Positions 31,111-39,524 of a DNA stretch of 43,093 nt are shown here, one piece after another (within the stretch, counting starts at the first letter, position 1; the number at the start of each line of letters is the position of its first letter). Under the pieces are notes generated by a model. It did not search any database, was not told the DNA's origin, and worked only from the letters and a program-made list of their open reading frames with translations. Made by a program: the position numbers and the translations under genes. Origin of the DNA: Sphingobacteriales bacterium UTBCD1 (GTDB lineage: Bacteria > Bacteroidota > Bacteroidia > Chitinophagales > Chitinophagaceae); NCBI GenBank assembly GCA_002066995.1, contig MWTC01000033.1, positions 1 through 43,093 on the forward strand, in the 5' to 3' direction.

Positions 31111-31845
31111 TCAGACCAGTCGTTCCAGCACTATTCCAGTTGCAACTGCGGCATTCAGTGATTCAGCCTTTCCTCGTCTGGAGACAGTGACTTTTACGTT
31201 AGCTAATTTTAAAATATCCTCATGGATTCCTTTGGATTCATTCCCGATCAGAATAATTCCTTCAGTAATTTTTTTCATGCTGCCGATTTCCCTCCCTTCC
31301 AGCACGGCAGCGTAAATGCGGATATCTTTTTGCTGAGACAACCATTTCGGAAGATCTGTATAAAAGATCTTGACCCTGGCAATGCTTCCCATTGTTGATT
31401 GCACCACTTTCGGGTTATAGATGTCTGCACAATTATGGCTGCAAACAACCTGGTCCACTCCAAACCAATCTGCCGTACGGATGATGGTACCCAGATTTCC
31501 CGGGTCCTGTATGGTATCCAGGGCAAGGGTAATCTTTCCTGCAGTGATAACTGGTTCTTCAACCGGGAACATTCTGACGACGGCCAGTACATTATTCGGG
31601 GTACTGAGATGGGAAATACGTTCCAGTTCCTGTTCGGATATTTCCACAACTAAACTCTTTGCTAATAGAATTTTATTTTTCTCTATCCATTCTTTCAGTG
31701 CATAGACCTCTAAAATAGCCTCCGGGGCAGACTCCATCAATTCTGCAAAAAGCTTTGGCCCTTCGGCAACGAAAGCCGACGACTCATCCCTCGATTTTTT
31801 ATGGCCTAAACTTTGAATATATTTGAGCTTAGATTTTATAAGCAT
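31111..31845 (-). CDS. TrmH/SpoU-family RNA 2'-O-methyltransferase with substrate-binding domain
   Basis: This 244-aa SPOUT methyltransferase has the two-domain form. The N-terminal L30e-like substrate-binding domain (about 1-95, starting IKSKLKYIQSLGHKKSR with FVAEGPKLFAE) precedes the catalytic domain. There DPGNLGTIIRTADWFG, ILIGNESKGI and SLNAAVATGIVLERL give the three knot motifs. This layout is that of RlmB/TsnR-type enzymes, so a 23S rRNA ribose is a likely target. It is divergent from tamL: the start codons are 18 bp apart, and the tamL promoter lies inside the first codons of this gene. Confidence 0.92.
   Translation of the reverse strand: MLIKSKLKYIQSLGHKKSRDESSAFVAEGPKLFAELMESAPEAILEVYALKEWIEKNKILLAKSLVVEISEQELERISHLSTPNNVLAVVRMFPVEEPVITAGKITLALDTIQDPGNLGTIIRTADWFGVDQVVCSHNCADIYNPKVVQSTMGSIARVKIFYTDLPKWLSQQKDIRIYAAVLEGREIGSMKKITEGIILIGNESKGIHEDILKLANVKVTVSRRGKAESLNAAVATGIVLERLV
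31818..31825 (+). promoter_or_regulatory. -7 box of tamL, inside the divergent methyltransferase gene
   Basis: TATATTTG is an exact TAnnTTTG match on the plus strand, 38 bp before the tamL ATG and 20-27 bp inside the methyltransferase coding region. A T run at 31795-31800 is at the -33 distance. This placement constrains both the methyltransferase N terminus and the promoter. Confidence 0.5.
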
Positions 31846-31863
31846 AGCAGCGGTTTAATATAT

Positions 31864-34191
31864 ATGATATCCGGCAAATCATTTATCCTTTCATCAACTC
31901 TTCAAGCAATTATTGCCGGCCTGTCTCTTTTGATAATGGCATCATGCGGTGTAGTACCCAAAAACTATCCGCAAGGCAAGCCGTTTATGTACGAATATAA
32001 GATTAACCTGGAAGGAACCTTTACTAACGAACAAAGAAATGAACTGAAGGGGAAATTAGAAAATCAATTAGATGACAGCATCCGGGTGCGCACTGTTCCC
32101 CAGATTTATCGCCAGCTATTGAGAAAGCCACCTGTATATGACCCGGCCAATGTGGATCGTTCTGTAAACTTTATGAAAGCATTATTGAGTTCACTTGGGT
32201 ATTTTCATGATTCCATAAGCTATTATGCCACGATCGATTCATCAATAGAAGGGCAGCTCAGGACTACCGTTCACTTTGAGGTAAAACCCGGAAAACAAGT
32301 ACTATTGGATTCTATCTCCTATAACATTAGCCAGCCCGAACTGCAACAACTCACCGAAGCTTCCATCAGCAAGGCCCTGATAAAAAAGGGAGACCCTTTT
32401 GCCAAAGCAAATATCTCAAACGAACTGACAAGGCTGGTGGACTTGTACCGGAATAACGGGTATATGCGTTTTACCATGGATGAACTACGGGGATTATGGG
32501 ATACGCTGGACGTCTCTCTGCTATCTGTTCCCACTGATCCGTTTGAACAACTGGAGATCCTGCAACGTCTCAAGCAAAGAAGAGAAAATCCCAAAGCAAA
32601 CCTGGAAATACAACTCCGTCCCGGTTACGATAAAAACAAACTGGTGAAATACTTCAATGGTAATGTTTCAATTTTTCCTGATTTCAAATCTGATACTTTA
32701 GGCCTCACACGTCATGAGGTAACTGTTGACGGAGTGAAAGTTTATTATTTCAGAAATTTAGTAAAACCCAAACTGCTGCCACAGAATATCCATCTGCATT
32801 ACGGACAACTCTACAATCAGGATGATTATTACCGGACACTGAACAGGTTTAATTCCTTAGGCACCTGGAGACTGGTTAATATTGAACAGATACCAAGAAG
32901 TAATACAGACACTGTGGACTATGCTATCCGCCTTACCCCTGCAAAAAAATTCTCTTATTCAGCCAACTTAGAAGGAAGTATCAACCAGAGTATCATTTCA
33001 GGAAACCTCTTCGGCATAGCTTTAAATCTGGGATTGCAAAACCGGAATTTTGCCCGCTCTGCCGAACAGGCTAACACCAATCTGCGTTATGGCACGGAAC
33101 TGGGCAGCTCAGGAGGACAAAAATTCATTCAGACCAAACAGATAAGCCTTGGTCATAATATTTATTTTCCAAGAGTGATTCCAAATGTTTTAAACGTACC
33201 GGATAAATACAGGGATAATTTCAGGACTGTATTGGGATTTAATGCTGCCAGTACGGACAGGAGGTTTTTATTCAACCTGAAGACCTTTAATGCTTCCTGG
33301 GGATATGATTTTCAACTGGGCAAAAAACTTTTTTCGATCCGCCTCCCGAACATCGAATATTCATTGTTAAGAAAAAGAGACAGTCTTGATACGTTGATTA
33401 AATACAATCCGCTGCTGAAAAATATTTTCACTGACGGATTGATCTCTTCTGTAGCGGCAAGTTTCACCATGAGCGGGGGAAAAAATTCAAACCTCAATAT
33501 CCTTCGCCTGAACGTGGAAGAATCAGGATTGCTCTCCGGCCTGATAAGAACTCCTTTTCTTGATAAAGAATTGTACCGTTATATAAAAACCGACATCGAA
33601 CTGACACGAAAAGTTCAGTATAAAAAATCATCACTGGCGCTTCGTTTCTTTGCCGGGGTGGGTTATGAATTAAGTTCGACCCGGAATCCGGATAAAAGAA
33701 ATAACCTTCCATTCTTTAAAGAATATTTTGGCGGCGGGCCAAACAGTATGCGGGGATGGAAGCTGCGGCAATTAGGCCCCGGTTCTCTGATCAGGGATTT
33801 TACTGGAATTACCGGAACACCGGAACGATATGGTGATCTGCAACTGGAAACAAATATTGAATACCGGTTTCCTTTTATTACCATTGCATCTGCAAAAGTG
33901 AACGGAGCTTTGTTTAGTGATGTAGGTAATATTTGGTTCCTGAAAAAAGGAGCCGGACCTGCTGAAACGGTTTTCAGCTTCAGCCGGCTGCCTAAAGATA
34001 TTGCCATAGATGTAGGAGCAGGCTTACGTATTGATTTCAATTTTTTTGTAGTGCGTCTTGATTATGCATACAAAGCAAAAGATCCGAGCCCAGACCTGGC
34101 TCATGCAGCAGATCAAAATAAATGGTTTTATGGCTGGAAACCCTTCGGTGGCCAACTGCAGATCGGCATTGGCTATCCTTTCATATTCTGA
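31864..34191 (+). CDS. tamL: Lipidated TamA-like outer-membrane assembly protein (TamL)
   Basis: This 775-aa Omp85-family protein starts with a lipoprotein signal peptide: the hydrophobic stretch ends in LLIMASC, with the lipidated Cys28. POTRA-like domains (about 40-290) and a 16-strand C-terminal barrel follow. The barrel has the Omp85 signature regions (EYFGGGPNSMRGW, where RGW corresponds to the family's VRGF/Y lock motif, and the terminal LQIGIGYPFIF). A lipid anchor on a TamA-like protein is the defining feature of TamL, described in Bacteroidota as part of a translocation and assembly module with TamB. No tamB lies adjacent here. The ATG at 31864 is chosen because the earlier ATG (31813) lies upstream of the -7 box. 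The 3' end overlaps truB by 19 bp. Confidence 0.85.
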   Translation: MISGKSFILSSTLQAIIAGLSLLIMASCGVVPKNYPQGKPFMYEYKINLEGTFTNEQRNELKGKLENQLDDSIRVRTVPQIYRQLLRKPPVYDPANVDRSVNFMKALLSSLGYFHDSISYYATIDSSIEGQLRTTVHFEVKPGKQVLLDSISYNISQPELQQLTEASISKALIKKGDPFAKANISNELTRLVDLYRNNGYMRFTMDELRGLWDTLDVSLLSVPTDPFEQLEILQRLKQRRENPKANLEIQLRPGYDKNKLVKYFNGNVSIFPDFKSDTLGLTRHEVTVDGVKVYYFRNLVKPKLLPQNIHLHYGQLYNQDDYYRTLNRFNSLGTWRLVNIEQIPRSNTDTVDYAIRLTPAKKFSYSANLEGSINQSIISGNLFGIALNLGLQNRNFARSAEQANTNLRYGTELGSSGGQKFIQTKQISLGHNIYFPRVIPNVLNVPDKYRDNFRTVLGFNAASTDRRFLFNLKTFNASWGYDFQLGKKLFSIRLPNIEYSLLRKRDSLDTLIKYNPLLKNIFTDGLISSVAASFTMSGGKNSNLNILRLNVEESGLLSGLIRTPFLDKELYRYIKTDIELTRKVQYKKSSLALRFFAGVGYELSSTRNPDKRNNLPFFKEYFGGGPNSMRGWKLRQLGPGSLIRDFTGITGTPERYGDLQLETNIEYRFPFITIASAKVNGALFSDVGNIWFLKKGAGPAETVFSFSRLPKDIAIDVGAGLRIDFNFFVVRLDYAYKAKDPSPDLAHAADQNKWFYGWKPFGGQLQIGIGYPFIF

Positions 34192-34868
34192 TGGGATAAG
34201 TCCTGCTTTTTTATTTCCGCTTCAAATGCATCAATACTTATTGCAGCTTCTGCTTTAAAATCTCCAATTCTTGTGCGGCACAGGCTGCTGAGGTAAGCAC
34301 CACATCCCAGTTTGTTTCCAAAATCCCGGGCGAGGCTCCTGATATATGTTCCGGTAGAACAAACCACTTTGAAATGCACAACCGGCAATTCGATCTTAAC
34401 TATATCAAACTTACTGATCGTGATCTTTCTTGGTTCTAACTTTACTTCCTTTCCTTTTCTTGCTAATTCATACATTTTTTTACCATCTACTTTTATTGCA
34501 GAGTGAGCCGGCGGCACCTGGCCGGTCTCGCCAATGAATTTCCCTGCAGCATTCAAAATATCTTTTTCAGAAATATTTTCAACAGGCTTAAAATCCTGCG
34601 GTTCACTTTCAAGGTCATAGGTGGGCGTAACGGCGCCAAGAGTAAATGTTCCGGTGTATTCTTTCTCCTGAGCCATAAACTCACTGATCCTTTTGGTGAA
34701 TTTTCCCGTACAGACAATAAGCAATCCCGTTGCAAGAGGATCAAGGGTACCGGCATGGCCCACCTTTTTTACCTTAATAAGACTACGGATCTTATTCACT
34801 ACATCAAAAGATGTCCATTGCAGAGGTTTATTGATCAATAAAACTTTCCCTTCCTCAAATGAATTCAT
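34173..34868 (-). CDS. truB: tRNA pseudouridine-55 synthase TruB
   Basis: TruB converts U55 of the tRNA T-loop to pseudouridine. The catalytic Asp43 sits in GHAGTLDPLATGLL. The N-terminal INKPLQWTSFDVV and the CSTGTYIRSLARD motif are intact. At 231 aa it is the short bacterial form without a PUA extension. Its stop overlaps the convergent tamL by 19 bp. The ATG is 4 nt after a perfect -7 box with a TTG 16 bp further upstream, predicting a leaderless or nearly leaderless mRNA. Confidence 0.96.
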   Translation of the reverse strand: MNSFEEGKVLLINKPLQWTSFDVVNKIRSLIKVKKVGHAGTLDPLATGLLIVCTGKFTKRISEFMAQEKEYTGTFTLGAVTPTYDLESEPQDFKPVENISEKDILNAAGKFIGETGQVPPAHSAIKVDGKKMYELARKGKEVKLEPRKITISKFDIVKIELPVVHFKVVCSTGTYIRSLARDFGNKLGCGAYLSSLCRTRIGDFKAEAAISIDAFEAEIKKQDLSHQNMKG

Positions 34869-34872
34869 ACCG

Positions 34873-34899
34873 CAAAGATAGGACTACCGTATATGGCAA
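34873..34899 (-). promoter_or_regulatory. Promoter of truB with the -7 box 4 nt before the ATG
   Basis: On the minus strand, TTG (34897-34899), a 16-bp spacer and TATCTTTG (34873-34880) are followed by CGGT and the ATG. This is the same spacing and near-identical tail (CnGY) seen at the trmH-family gene and mgtE. Confidence 0.6.
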
Positions 34900-34960
34900 T
34901 GAACTGTTTTACTTTAAACCATTTCAGAAGGAAATCCAAAGAAATTATTGAGCCCTGTGA

Positions 34961-36283
34961 TCAGATCGACATCCTTGTTTTCAACTCCAGGTATTTATTC
35001 ACGGTATTCACTGTGAGGTTTTCGGGAGCAGTCAAAATAGATGAAATCCCGTTTTTATGCAACTCTTTTACCATCAGCTTCTTTTCAAAAGAAAATTTTT
35101 CCGCTATGGTTTTAATATAAATATCTTCAATGGTTGCTGCTTTTCGTTCGGTCAAAGACTTTAATTCGGTGTTTTCAAAAAATACCACCAGCAGCAGATG
35201 ATAATGAGCGATCTTCTTCAAAGCGGTCATTTCACGTTGCAGGCTTTCAATGGATTCAAAGTTGGTGAATAAAATCAGCAGGCTCCGGTTGGTGATACGG
35301 TTGCGGATAACAGAAAATAATTTTTCGAAATCAGGCTCCAGGAATTGTGTCTTTTGCCTGTATAAACTTTCAAGAATCAGGTTCATTTGCATTGGCTTCT
35401 TGTCTGCCGGTAAAAAAGTGTCCAGGTCCTCTGCAAAAGTGATCAGCCCGGCTTTATCCTGCTTCACCAGAGCCACATTCGACAAAACCAACGAGGCATT
35501 GATTGCATAATCAAGTAAAGTCATTCCCCCGAACGGCATTTTCATTACCCTGCCTTTGTTGACCAGGCAATAGATCTGCTGGCTTCTTTCATCTGTATAA
35601 TTATTCACCATCATGCCTGCCTTTCGGGCCGTAGCTTTCCAGTTGATGGTACGGTAATCATCACCCCGTACATATTCTTTAATCTGCTCAAACTCCATAC
35701 TGTGCCCAACCCTGCGAATACGTTTTACTCCTGCCTCCTGCAATTTATTACTGACAGCCAGCAACTGAAACCGCCGCATCTGCACAAATGAAGGATAAAC
35801 TTTCACCACTTGATCTGCAGCAAATATATAACGCCGCTTCACCAGCCCAAGTGGAGCATGCACAAATACATTTATTTTCCCAAATGCATACTCCCCCCTG
35901 CCGGCAGGAACGGTTGTATATTCCAGGTTGTGAACACCCAAACCTTTAATTTTCAGTTTACGCAACCAGTTCCTCTCTTGCAATTGCACCGGCAATTCAT
36001 CAATAATGCTGACATGAACCGGGAAAGGATATTGATTTTTTAAATAAAGTACAATCTTATTCGGATCACCAATGCTGAAACGGTCCGACAACCATCTCTC
36101 CGCAACAAATCCTTTTCTCTTGCTCCAGATCAGAACAGCATCAACAACTATGGCCAGGGACAACAACAGGAGTACCAGGCTTCCCATTCTGAAAAGAGCA
36201 GGAAAAAAATAACTGGTGAGATACAGCGATGCTGCAACCCCGCTGATGTAATACACTATTTTATTCAGATAAAATGACCGCAT
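34961..36283 (-). CDS. DUF58 domain protein
   Basis: The 440-aa product has two N-terminal membrane helices (about 8-50) and a DUF58 domain with a von Willebrand A-like core. The hallmark block GDDYRTINWKATARKAGMMV is intact at about 215-235. In the next strand, where VWA-like domains keep a metal-binding Asp, the sequence reads YCLVNKGRVMKMPF, so Asn replaces the first acidic residue. DUF58 proteins regularly accompany MoxR ATPases and are thought to act as their membrane partner. This gene lies 146 bp behind moxR on the same strand, and the gap holds a short A-rich tandem repeat. Confidence 0.9.
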   Translation of the reverse strand: MRSFYLNKIVYYISGVAASLYLTSYFFPALFRMGSLVLLLLSLAIVVDAVLIWSKRKGFVAERWLSDRFSIGDPNKIVLYLKNQYPFPVHVSIIDELPVQLQERNWLRKLKIKGLGVHNLEYTTVPAGRGEYAFGKINVFVHAPLGLVKRRYIFAADQVVKVYPSFVQMRRFQLLAVSNKLQEAGVKRIRRVGHSMEFEQIKEYVRGDDYRTINWKATARKAGMMVNNYTDERSQQIYCLVNKGRVMKMPFGGMTLLDYAINASLVLSNVALVKQDKAGLITFAEDLDTFLPADKKPMQMNLILESLYRQKTQFLEPDFEKLFSVIRNRITNRSLLILFTNFESIESLQREMTALKKIAHYHLLLVVFFENTELKSLTERKAATIEDIYIKTIAEKFSFEKKLMVKELHKNGISSILTAPENLTVNTVNKYLELKTRMSI

Positions 36284-36336
36284 TGATGTTATTCATTTTT
36301 ACAGAGGGGATTTGAAGTAAAAAATCCAAAAAATTA

Positions 36337-36371
36337 AAAAGTGAAAAGTTAAAAGTCAAATACCAAAAGTC
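36337..36371. repeat. Heptameric tandem repeat AAAAGTN
   Basis: There are five 7-bp units in a row: AAAAGTG, AAAAGTT, AAAAGTC, AAATACC (degenerate) and AAAAGTC. It lies between moxR and the DUF58 gene. Similar A-rich heptamers are common between Bacteroidota genes, to my recollection. It is too short and has no spacers for a CRISPR. Confidence 0.6.
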
Positions 36372-36429
36372 ATCATCGGTTTTCCTTGCATACTTGTCTT
36401 ATGAATCTTTGATCAGTATTTTTTATTCA

Positions 36430-37407
36430 TCATCTCGGTATATCTAATGAATGGATAATCTGCCTGATCACTTCATCTTCCGTCACGCCTTCCATTTCTT
36501 TATCCGGAGCAAGTATGATCCGGTGCCGTAAAACAGGAATAGTTACTTCCAGAATATCTTCCGGGGTAACAAAATCACGTCCATGCATTGCAGCAACTGC
36601 TTTTGATGAATTCATAATTGCAAGGGATGCCCGTGGTGATGCTCCGAGATAAATGGATTTGTCATTTCGTGTTTGCCTGATCAGCCTTGCAATGAATTGC
36701 AGCAACTTTTCTTCTATGATCAACGTTTTTACCTGCCGGCGCAAGGAAATGATCTGATCAGCGCTCAGCACGGGAGTGACCATATCCATTACCTGTGCAT
36801 TACCCAATTGATGAAACTGTTTCAGAATGGTTGTTTCTTCTGACTCGGTAGGATATGGAACAATAATTTTAAAAATAAACCGGTCCAGCTGAGCTTCCGG
36901 CAAACGGTAAGTCCCTTCCTGCTCCACCGGGTTTTGGGTGGCTAATACCATGAACGGAGCTGCCATCAGGTACGTTTTTCCATCAACGGATGCCTGCCTT
37001 TCTTCCATGATCTCGAGCAAAGCTGACTGGGTTTTTGCCGGCGCACGGTTGATCTCATCCACTAAAACAATATTGCTGAATACAGGTCCTTTTTTAAATT
37101 CAAACATCACTTCTTTCGGGTTAAAAACAGGCGTACCCAACACATCCGAAGGCATCAGATCCGGCGTGAATTGTACCCGGGAAAAGCCAATATTCATGCT
37201 TTTAGCCACAAGTTTTGCCGTTAATGTTTTGGCAACCCCGGGCACACCTTCAATCAGTACATGCCCGTCTGCAAGCAGGGCTGCAATGATCAGCTTCACC
37301 ATCTCATCCTGCCCCACTATCACTTTCCTGATTTCATTCTGAATTGAGTCCACCGCATTTTTCAGTGCCGTAAGATCTGACCTTTGCTGAAATAATTGTT
37401 CATCCAT
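36430..37407 (-). CDS. MoxR-family AAA+ ATPase
   Basis: MoxR ATPases are AAA+ chaperone-like proteins, usually working with a VWA/DUF58 partner in assembly or activation of complexes. The 325-aa product has Walker A GVPGVAKT (54-61), Walker B VLVDEINRAP, sensor 1 ATQNPVEQEGTY and the C-terminal lid region around GASPRASLAIMNSSKA. It starts 2 bp after the DUF4350 stop in a tightly packed run. All motifs are intact, so it should be active. The substrate complex is unknown. Confidence 0.95.
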   Translation of the reverse strand: MDEQLFQQRSDLTALKNAVDSIQNEIRKVIVGQDEMVKLIIAALLADGHVLIEGVPGVAKTLTAKLVAKSMNIGFSRVQFTPDLMPSDVLGTPVFNPKEVMFEFKKGPVFSNIVLVDEINRAPAKTQSALLEIMEERQASVDGKTYLMAAPFMVLATQNPVEQEGTYRLPEAQLDRFIFKIIVPYPTESEETTILKQFHQLGNAQVMDMVTPVLSADQIISLRRQVKTLIIEEKLLQFIARLIRQTRNDKSIYLGASPRASLAIMNSSKAVAAMHGRDFVTPEDILEVTIPVLRHRIILAPDKEMEGVTEDEVIRQIIHSLDIPR

Positions 37408-37409
37408 AC

Positions 37410-38654
37410 TTATACTTTTTTATAAAATGATTCGAGTTGCTGATGAAATTTTACCAGTTCATCATCACTGATGGTTATTGCGTCATCAGCATATCGGATA
37501 AAAAAAACAATTTCCCTTATCTCCTTTTCGTCACACCCGGTTTTAAACTGAAGCGTTTTTATAAAATCATCATCAAGTTTACCGGTAGGTAATTTGTAAT
37601 GGTTACGCACATGTTCCAGGAAATAAGAACTCATTTTTTTACAAAGATTTTTATGATCCCCCCTGTCGTAATACAATCTTCCGATCGTTTGCACAAAATC
37701 AAGCGAATCATTTTTCGGTTTTGAAATAACAGGGATATATCGCTGCTTCCTTCCCGATTCTACCAGCAGGTACAGTAATAAAGAAACAAATGCGGTTAAG
37801 AGGGCCGTTTTCAACCCGGGATACCTGAAAAGCACACTTAACAGGCCCAAACCGCTTTTTTCACGGCTTCGTTCTCCCCCGTGAAAGCGTTTTTTTAAAA
37901 AATATTCATCCCAACCAATTTTAGTGGTGCCGGGATCAAATAAAGAAAGAATACTTTCATAAAAACGGATATTGTTTTTATAAAGAAGAAAATAGTTACT
38001 GAAAGCCATAGGAGCAAGATGTACATACAGGTTTCCTTTTCCCGCTTTCAAATGAATAAAATTATTTCGCCTCAAATTATCGCTGCCGATCACATCCGTA
38101 GTAACCGTATCCGTCTGGTAAAACCATGAATTCATTTTTTTCCCGGGGTAAAAATAATTGCTGTTCTTCTCAAAAGGAGGATGAAATAGCGAAACGCCAA
38201 GGCTGTCTTCTTCTTCATCATGACCAGGATTTGCCAGGCTGACCATGTTCAGAAAACCTGTATGATTGCCGATTATGCTTTCTGCAGCATCGGAGATCAG
38301 TGCGGAACTGATGAACAAATCGTTACCGTTTTTTACGAAGTCAACCAGTTTTTTCATTTCATATTCATCCGGATAAAACTGCGGCGTAATGATGATCAGT
38401 GCCTGTTTTGAATCTTCAATGGAAATCGAATCCCAGTCTCCCGGTTCATTTTGGACATCATAAACAGATGCCCGTGGAAAAAAAAATTTCAGATCATGGT
38501 ATGCCACATATAACCCGTAAGGGATTTTATCTTTTTTAAGAAAAGTAATGCGTTCATCCAGTCTCCGCTCAGTTTTCTTTGACCCGGTGAATAACAGTAC
38601 CAGTGTGGCAATGGCTGCAGTCGCAATCAGAATATATGGAATATATTTTTTCAA
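37410..38654 (-). CDS. DUF4350 membrane protein
   Basis: The 414-aa product has one transmembrane helix near the N terminus (about 5-24, MKKYIPYILIATAAIATLVL), a large periplasmic part resembling the GATase-like DUF4350 fold (ALIIITPQFYPDEYEMKKLVDFVKNG), a second helix around 280-300 (TALLTAFVSLLLYLLVESG) and a cytoplasmic C-terminal domain. The start codon is TTG, chosen because it gives a standard N-terminal anchor 3 bp after the DUF4129 stop. Function is unknown; it occurs in MoxR/DUF58 clusters. Confidence 0.82.
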   Translation of the reverse strand: MKKYIPYILIATAAIATLVLLFTGSKKTERRLDERITFLKKDKIPYGLYVAYHDLKFFFPRASVYDVQNEPGDWDSISIEDSKQALIIITPQFYPDEYEMKKLVDFVKNGNDLFISSALISDAAESIIGNHTGFLNMVSLANPGHDEEEDSLGVSLFHPPFEKNSNYFYPGKKMNSWFYQTDTVTTDVIGSDNLRRNNFIHLKAGKGNLYVHLAPMAFSNYFLLYKNNIRFYESILSLFDPGTTKIGWDEYFLKKRFHGGERSREKSGLGLLSVLFRYPGLKTALLTAFVSLLLYLLVESGRKQRYIPVISKPKNDSLDFVQTIGRLYYDRGDHKNLCKKMSSYFLEHVRNHYKLPTGKLDDDFIKTLQFKTGCDEKEIREIVFFIRYADDAITISDDELVKFHQQLESFYKKV

Positions 38655-38657
38655 AAT

Positions 38658-39524
38658 TTATCTGAGCTTTTTCCCTATTTTTTCAAAATCATTTTTTATA
38701 CCGGTAAAAATTTCCCGGTCAATAGCAAACTTTCCGTACCAGACGTATTCATAATTCCTTGTGACCCCGGTAAAATCCATGTAAAGTTCCGAAGACCGCA
38801 TTTGTAACAGGTATTCAAAATTTGTTTTATTCTGTGCATATTGAATATACTTTTTATCGGAAAGTTTTTTAAGCAAGTGCAAAAACATCAGGCGTACTGC
38901 CAGGCGATAGTTTTCTTTACCGGTGGCTTTATCAATTTCTTTTGCATAATCGATTGAAAAAATATCTCCGCTATCTGCAGTTTCATCCGAAGTACCGGCA
39001 ATCGGTTTAGGCTTTCGCCGGAAAAATAATATTTCGCTGTTGAGCAGGTAGATCATAATAAAGCTTAAGAAAGACCCGATGATCAACACCCACAGAAGAG
39101 ATTGAAACCAGCTTCTTTCACTAAGTGGAATTTCCCGGGATTGATTTGATGTGACGCTTTTATCCTTTTTCATTTTGAATACAGTATTGGCATACCAGAA
39201 ATCTTCATCTTTTTGCATCTTGCCTACCACGCTGTCCGGAAGATGCCGAACCCTTATCTCTTTATTTTCAAAAAGACGTTTGCTGACAAACTCATTTGAA
39301 AGAACTTCCGTAACCCCGGAGAGCAAAGAATCCTGTACAACCGGCTCCTGCATCCTTTCGGATAAAATGGCAGTATCTCCTGATATGGTTATATTTTTGA
39401 AAACAGAATCCGGAGATATGTGCCTTTGTGAAACTGCAGGTACTGAATACAACAGGTAGAATAAAACAGCCGTAATTCCGTTCACACAAATTCTTTGAAA
39501 TTTTAAATAAAATTCTGCACTCAT
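38658..39524 (-). CDS. DUF4129 membrane protein
   Basis: The 288-aa product has an N-terminal signal or anchor (about 14-33), a periplasmic region, one transmembrane helix (about 143-165) and a cytoplasmic C-terminal domain. That domain reads YRLAVRLMFLHLLKKLSD and later VTRNYEYVWYGKF, the DUF4129 pattern, which often sits next to transglutaminase or MoxR/DUF58 genes. Its ATG overlaps the SpoIIM stop by one base (TAATG), so translation is probably coupled. Biochemical role is unknown. Confidence 0.82.
   Translation of the reverse strand: MSAEFYLKFQRICVNGITAVLFYLLYSVPAVSQRHISPDSVFKNITISGDTAILSERMQEPVVQDSLLSGVTEVLSNEFVSKRLFENKEIRVRHLPDSVVGKMQKDEDFWYANTVFKMKKDKSVTSNQSREIPLSERSWFQSLLWVLIIGSFLSFIMIYLLNSEILFFRRKPKPIAGTSDETADSGDIFSIDYAKEIDKATGKENYRLAVRLMFLHLLKKLSDKKYIQYAQNKTNFEYLLQMRSSELYMDFTGVTRNYEYVWYGKFAIDREIFTGIKNDFEKIGKKLR

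Noticed and set aside
31813-31863. Upstream ATG start for tamL
   Set aside because: It lies upstream of the predicted -7 box and inside the divergent methyltransferase gene, and it would bury the lipoprotein signal peptide behind 17 extra residues.
36337-36371. CRISPR-like repeat array
   Set aside because: Units are 7 bp and contiguous with no spacers; it is a simple tandem repeat.
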